In this document: one piece after another, positions 5,229-6,013 of the stretch
Layout: each line of letters begins with the position of its first letter
Numbering within the stretch: the stretch's first letter is position 1
Source: Thermoplasmata archaeon
GTDB lineage: Archaea; Thermoplasmatota; Thermoplasmata; Thermoplasmatales; Thermoplasmataceae
NCBI GenBank assembly: GCA_021795055.1
Contig: JAJYPW010000059.1
Coordinates: 1 to 6,013 of the forward strand
Length of the DNA stretch: 6,013 nucleotides
Direction: 5' to 3'
Notes under the pieces: model-generated
The model's input: only the letters and a program-made list of their open reading frames with translations
Databases searched by the model: none
Told to the model about the DNA's origin: nothing
Program-made: the position numbers and the translations under genes

Positions 5229-5775
5229 AGAGATAAGGATATCCAGGGAGAGAATCCCGGTGCTCATCGGGAAGAACGGCGAGGCAAAGAAGCGACTCGA
5301 AGAACTTGGAAAATCCAGAATTGCAGTCAACTCGGTCACTGGGGACGTCTATATACAGGGACTGGAGGATGCCATCCTCACGCACACCACATTTGAAGCG
5401 GTCAAGGCTATCGGCAGAGGTTTTTCATTCGAGAAGTCCCTTGATCTCTTTATACCCGGAATGCAGCTGGCAGTTATATCCCTGAGGGAATTTGCAAAAC
5501 CGAAGTCGCACAGGCTCCATGAGATGAAAGCCAGACTGATCGGGAAGAATGGCCGGACACGCGAGATAATGGAGGAGCTAACTGAGACCCATATCTGCGT
5601 TTACGGCGATACCGTTTCAGTGATTGGAGACATGGTTCCCATACAGTATGCCATTCATGGGATAGAGATGATTGTGAACGGGAAGAAGCACAGGACGGTA
5701 TACCAGTTTCTGGAAAAGTCCACTCGAGAAATCAAGACCAAGAGGCTGGAGCAGTCCTTTGACGGAGTGCCCTAA
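5221..5775 (+). CDS. KRR1/Pno1 (Dim2)-type KH-domain RNA-binding protein
   Basis: This is a 184-residue archaeal homologue of Dim2/Pno1 and KRR1, which binds the 3' end region of small-subunit rRNA during maturation. It has two KH domains. KH1 carries the GKNG loop at 17-20 (RIPVLIGKNGEAKKRLEE). The family signature FEAVKAIGRGFSFEKSL is at about 58-74. KH2 has RLIGKNGRTREIMEELT (105-121), followed by ICVYGDTVSVIGD (125-137) and the C-terminal segment KHRTVYQFLEKSTREI. The length is typical. The start is TTG 5221, because the KH1 sequence begins immediately after it and GGTGAT is properly spaced. An in-frame ATG at 5116 would add 35 residues read from inside RIO1 and is not credible. The gene overlaps the RIO1 stop by 8 nt, implying coupled translation. 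In eukaryotes Dim2 and Rio1 act on the same pre-40S particle, so the pairing is functionally coherent. A weak hairpin follows. Confidence 0.95.
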   Translation: MNEEIRISRERIPVLIGKNGEAKKRLEELGKSRIAVNSVTGDVYIQGLEDAILTHTTFEAVKAIGRGFSFEKSLDLFIPGMQLAVISLREFAKPKSHRLHEMKARLIGKNGRTREIMEELTETHICVYGDTVSVIGDMVPIQYAIHGIEMIVNGKKHRTVYQFLEKSTREIKTKRLEQSFDGVP

Positions 5776-5785
5776 GGACTCGGAC

Positions 5786-5810
5786 AGACAGGTTTACTTC
5801 CTGTTTCCCT
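5786..5810 (+). terminator. weak hairpin after the KH-domain gene
   Basis: AGACAGG can pair with CCTGTTT (7 bp including one G-T pair) around a TTTACTT loop, about 10 nt after the stop of the KH gene. Only a short T-run follows, so this is a tentative operon end. Confidence 0.35.
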
Positions 5811-5849
5811 GAATCCAGAAGTAGTTTTCTATTGGCTTTCAAACAAACA

Positions 5850-5855
5850 TTATAT
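5850..5855 (+). promoter_or_regulatory. TATA box of the initiator tRNA gene
   Basis: TTATAT in an AT-rich stretch, after AAACAAACA, is centred about 27 nt upstream of the mature tRNA 5' end at 5880. This puts the predicted transcription start at or within a base or two of the mature 5' end. Confidence 0.55.
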
Positions 5856-5879
5856 CCGGCGCATCTATGGGGTGACCAC

Positions 5880-5954
5880 AGCGGGGTAGGGTAGTTAGGA
5901 AATCCCGACGGGCTCATAACCCGTAGATCAATGGTTCAAATCCATTCCCCGCTA
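5880..5954 (+). tRNA. initiator tRNA-Met (CAT)
   Basis: A full cloverleaf can be drawn. The acceptor stem is AGCGGGG with CCCCGCT (5880-5886 with 5947-5953) and A5954 is the discriminator. A short D stem GGG/CCC closes a loop with GG. The anticodon stem is ACGGG/CCCGT with loop CTCATAA and anticodon CAT at 5915-5917. The variable loop has five bases, and the T stem is AATGG/CCATT with loop TTCAAAT. The A1:U72 pair and three consecutive G:C pairs next to the anticodon loop are the hallmarks of archaeal initiator tRNA, which rules out elongator Met and Ile2. CCA is not encoded and there is no intron. It lies just downstream of the eIF1A operon. Confidence 0.95.
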
Positions 5955-6013
5955 TTTTTTATTTCTGCAGAGGTCCTTTTCGATTTCTGCCAGGGCTTCC
6001 AGGAAATTGGAAT
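5952..6013 (-). CDS. C-terminal end of an unidentified leftward gene
   Basis: On the minus strand one frame runs open from the window edge to TAG at 5952-5954. The 19 visible residues begin SNFLEALAEIEKDL and end with a basic tail RNKK, and look like a charged amphipathic helix. The other two minus frames give unprotein-like or unterminated sequence. The stop codon shares three bases with the 3' end of the convergent tRNA gene. This is too short to assign a family, and it could be chance. Confidence 0.45.
   Translation of the reverse strand, partial: SNFLEALAEIEKDLCRNKK
5955..5964 (+). terminator. T-run terminator of the tRNA gene
   Basis: TTTTTTATTT directly follows the tRNA discriminator base, the usual oligo-T termination signal for archaeal stable-RNA genes. 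The same bases encode the Lys-rich tail of the convergent minus-strand frame. Confidence 0.6.

Noticed and set aside
5732..5917. Minus-strand open frame overlapping the KH gene end and the tRNA
   Set aside because: It covers a clear tRNA and antisense KH sequence and has no protein-like features.
1..6013. Search for CRISPR arrays, insertion sequences, integrase or toxin-antitoxin genes
   Set aside because: No regularly spaced repeats, transposase motifs, terminal inverted repeats or toxin-like ORFs were found; all well-supported genes are housekeeping or envelope types.

Overview
The window looks like a chromosomal segment from an archaeon, most likely a Thermoplasmatales-type euryarchaeon. 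The lineage is an inference; the domain is well supported. Evidence for Archaea: an eIF1A - RIO1 kinase - KRR1/Dim2-type KH gene cluster, an initiator tRNA-Met with A1:U72 and no encoded CCA, and TATA boxes centred about 24-28 nt upstream of start codons (leaderless transcripts). Genes inside the operon instead carry GGTGAT Shine-Dalgarno sites. I see no mobile element, CRISPR array or rRNA.

Left part (1-2267). A bacterial-type (FadA-like) acetyl-CoA acetyltransferase runs leftward off the window edge. Divergent from it are two membrane-protein genes: a two-helix protein with a C-terminal winged helix, then a two-helix SHOCT-domain protein. A strong hairpin ends this unit.

Middle (2265-3750). 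A leftward Fpg/Nei-family DNA glycosylase converges on that hairpin. Its only usable start puts the initiator Met where the family has its catalytic N-terminal proline, in a context resembling the Val-Glu-Gly-Pro-Gly start of NEIL3. A 34-codon ORF overlaps its stop by ATGA. Divergent from the glycosylase is a membrane-anchored, sequon-rich DUF4382 surface protein. The two TATA boxes are 48 bp apart, and that gap is filled by a pair of direct repeats 30 bp apart.

Right part (3751-6013). A roughly 330-bp stretch with no convincing gene precedes a rightward operon for translation initiation and small-subunit maturation: eIF1A, RIO1 kinase and the KH protein. Initiator tRNA-Met follows about 100 bp downstream. 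The RIO1 frame has no ATG/GTG/TTG until codon 45 of the conserved frame. This points to a one-base indel in a GGG run next to an ATG, a mutated TTG, or an unusual start. The window ends with the C-terminus of an unidentified leftward gene whose stop codon overlaps the tRNA 3' end.

The strongest second-look items are the glycosylase N-terminus, the RIO1 start, the repeats between the divergent promoters, the coupled 34-codon ORF and the sequon density of the DUF4382 protein.
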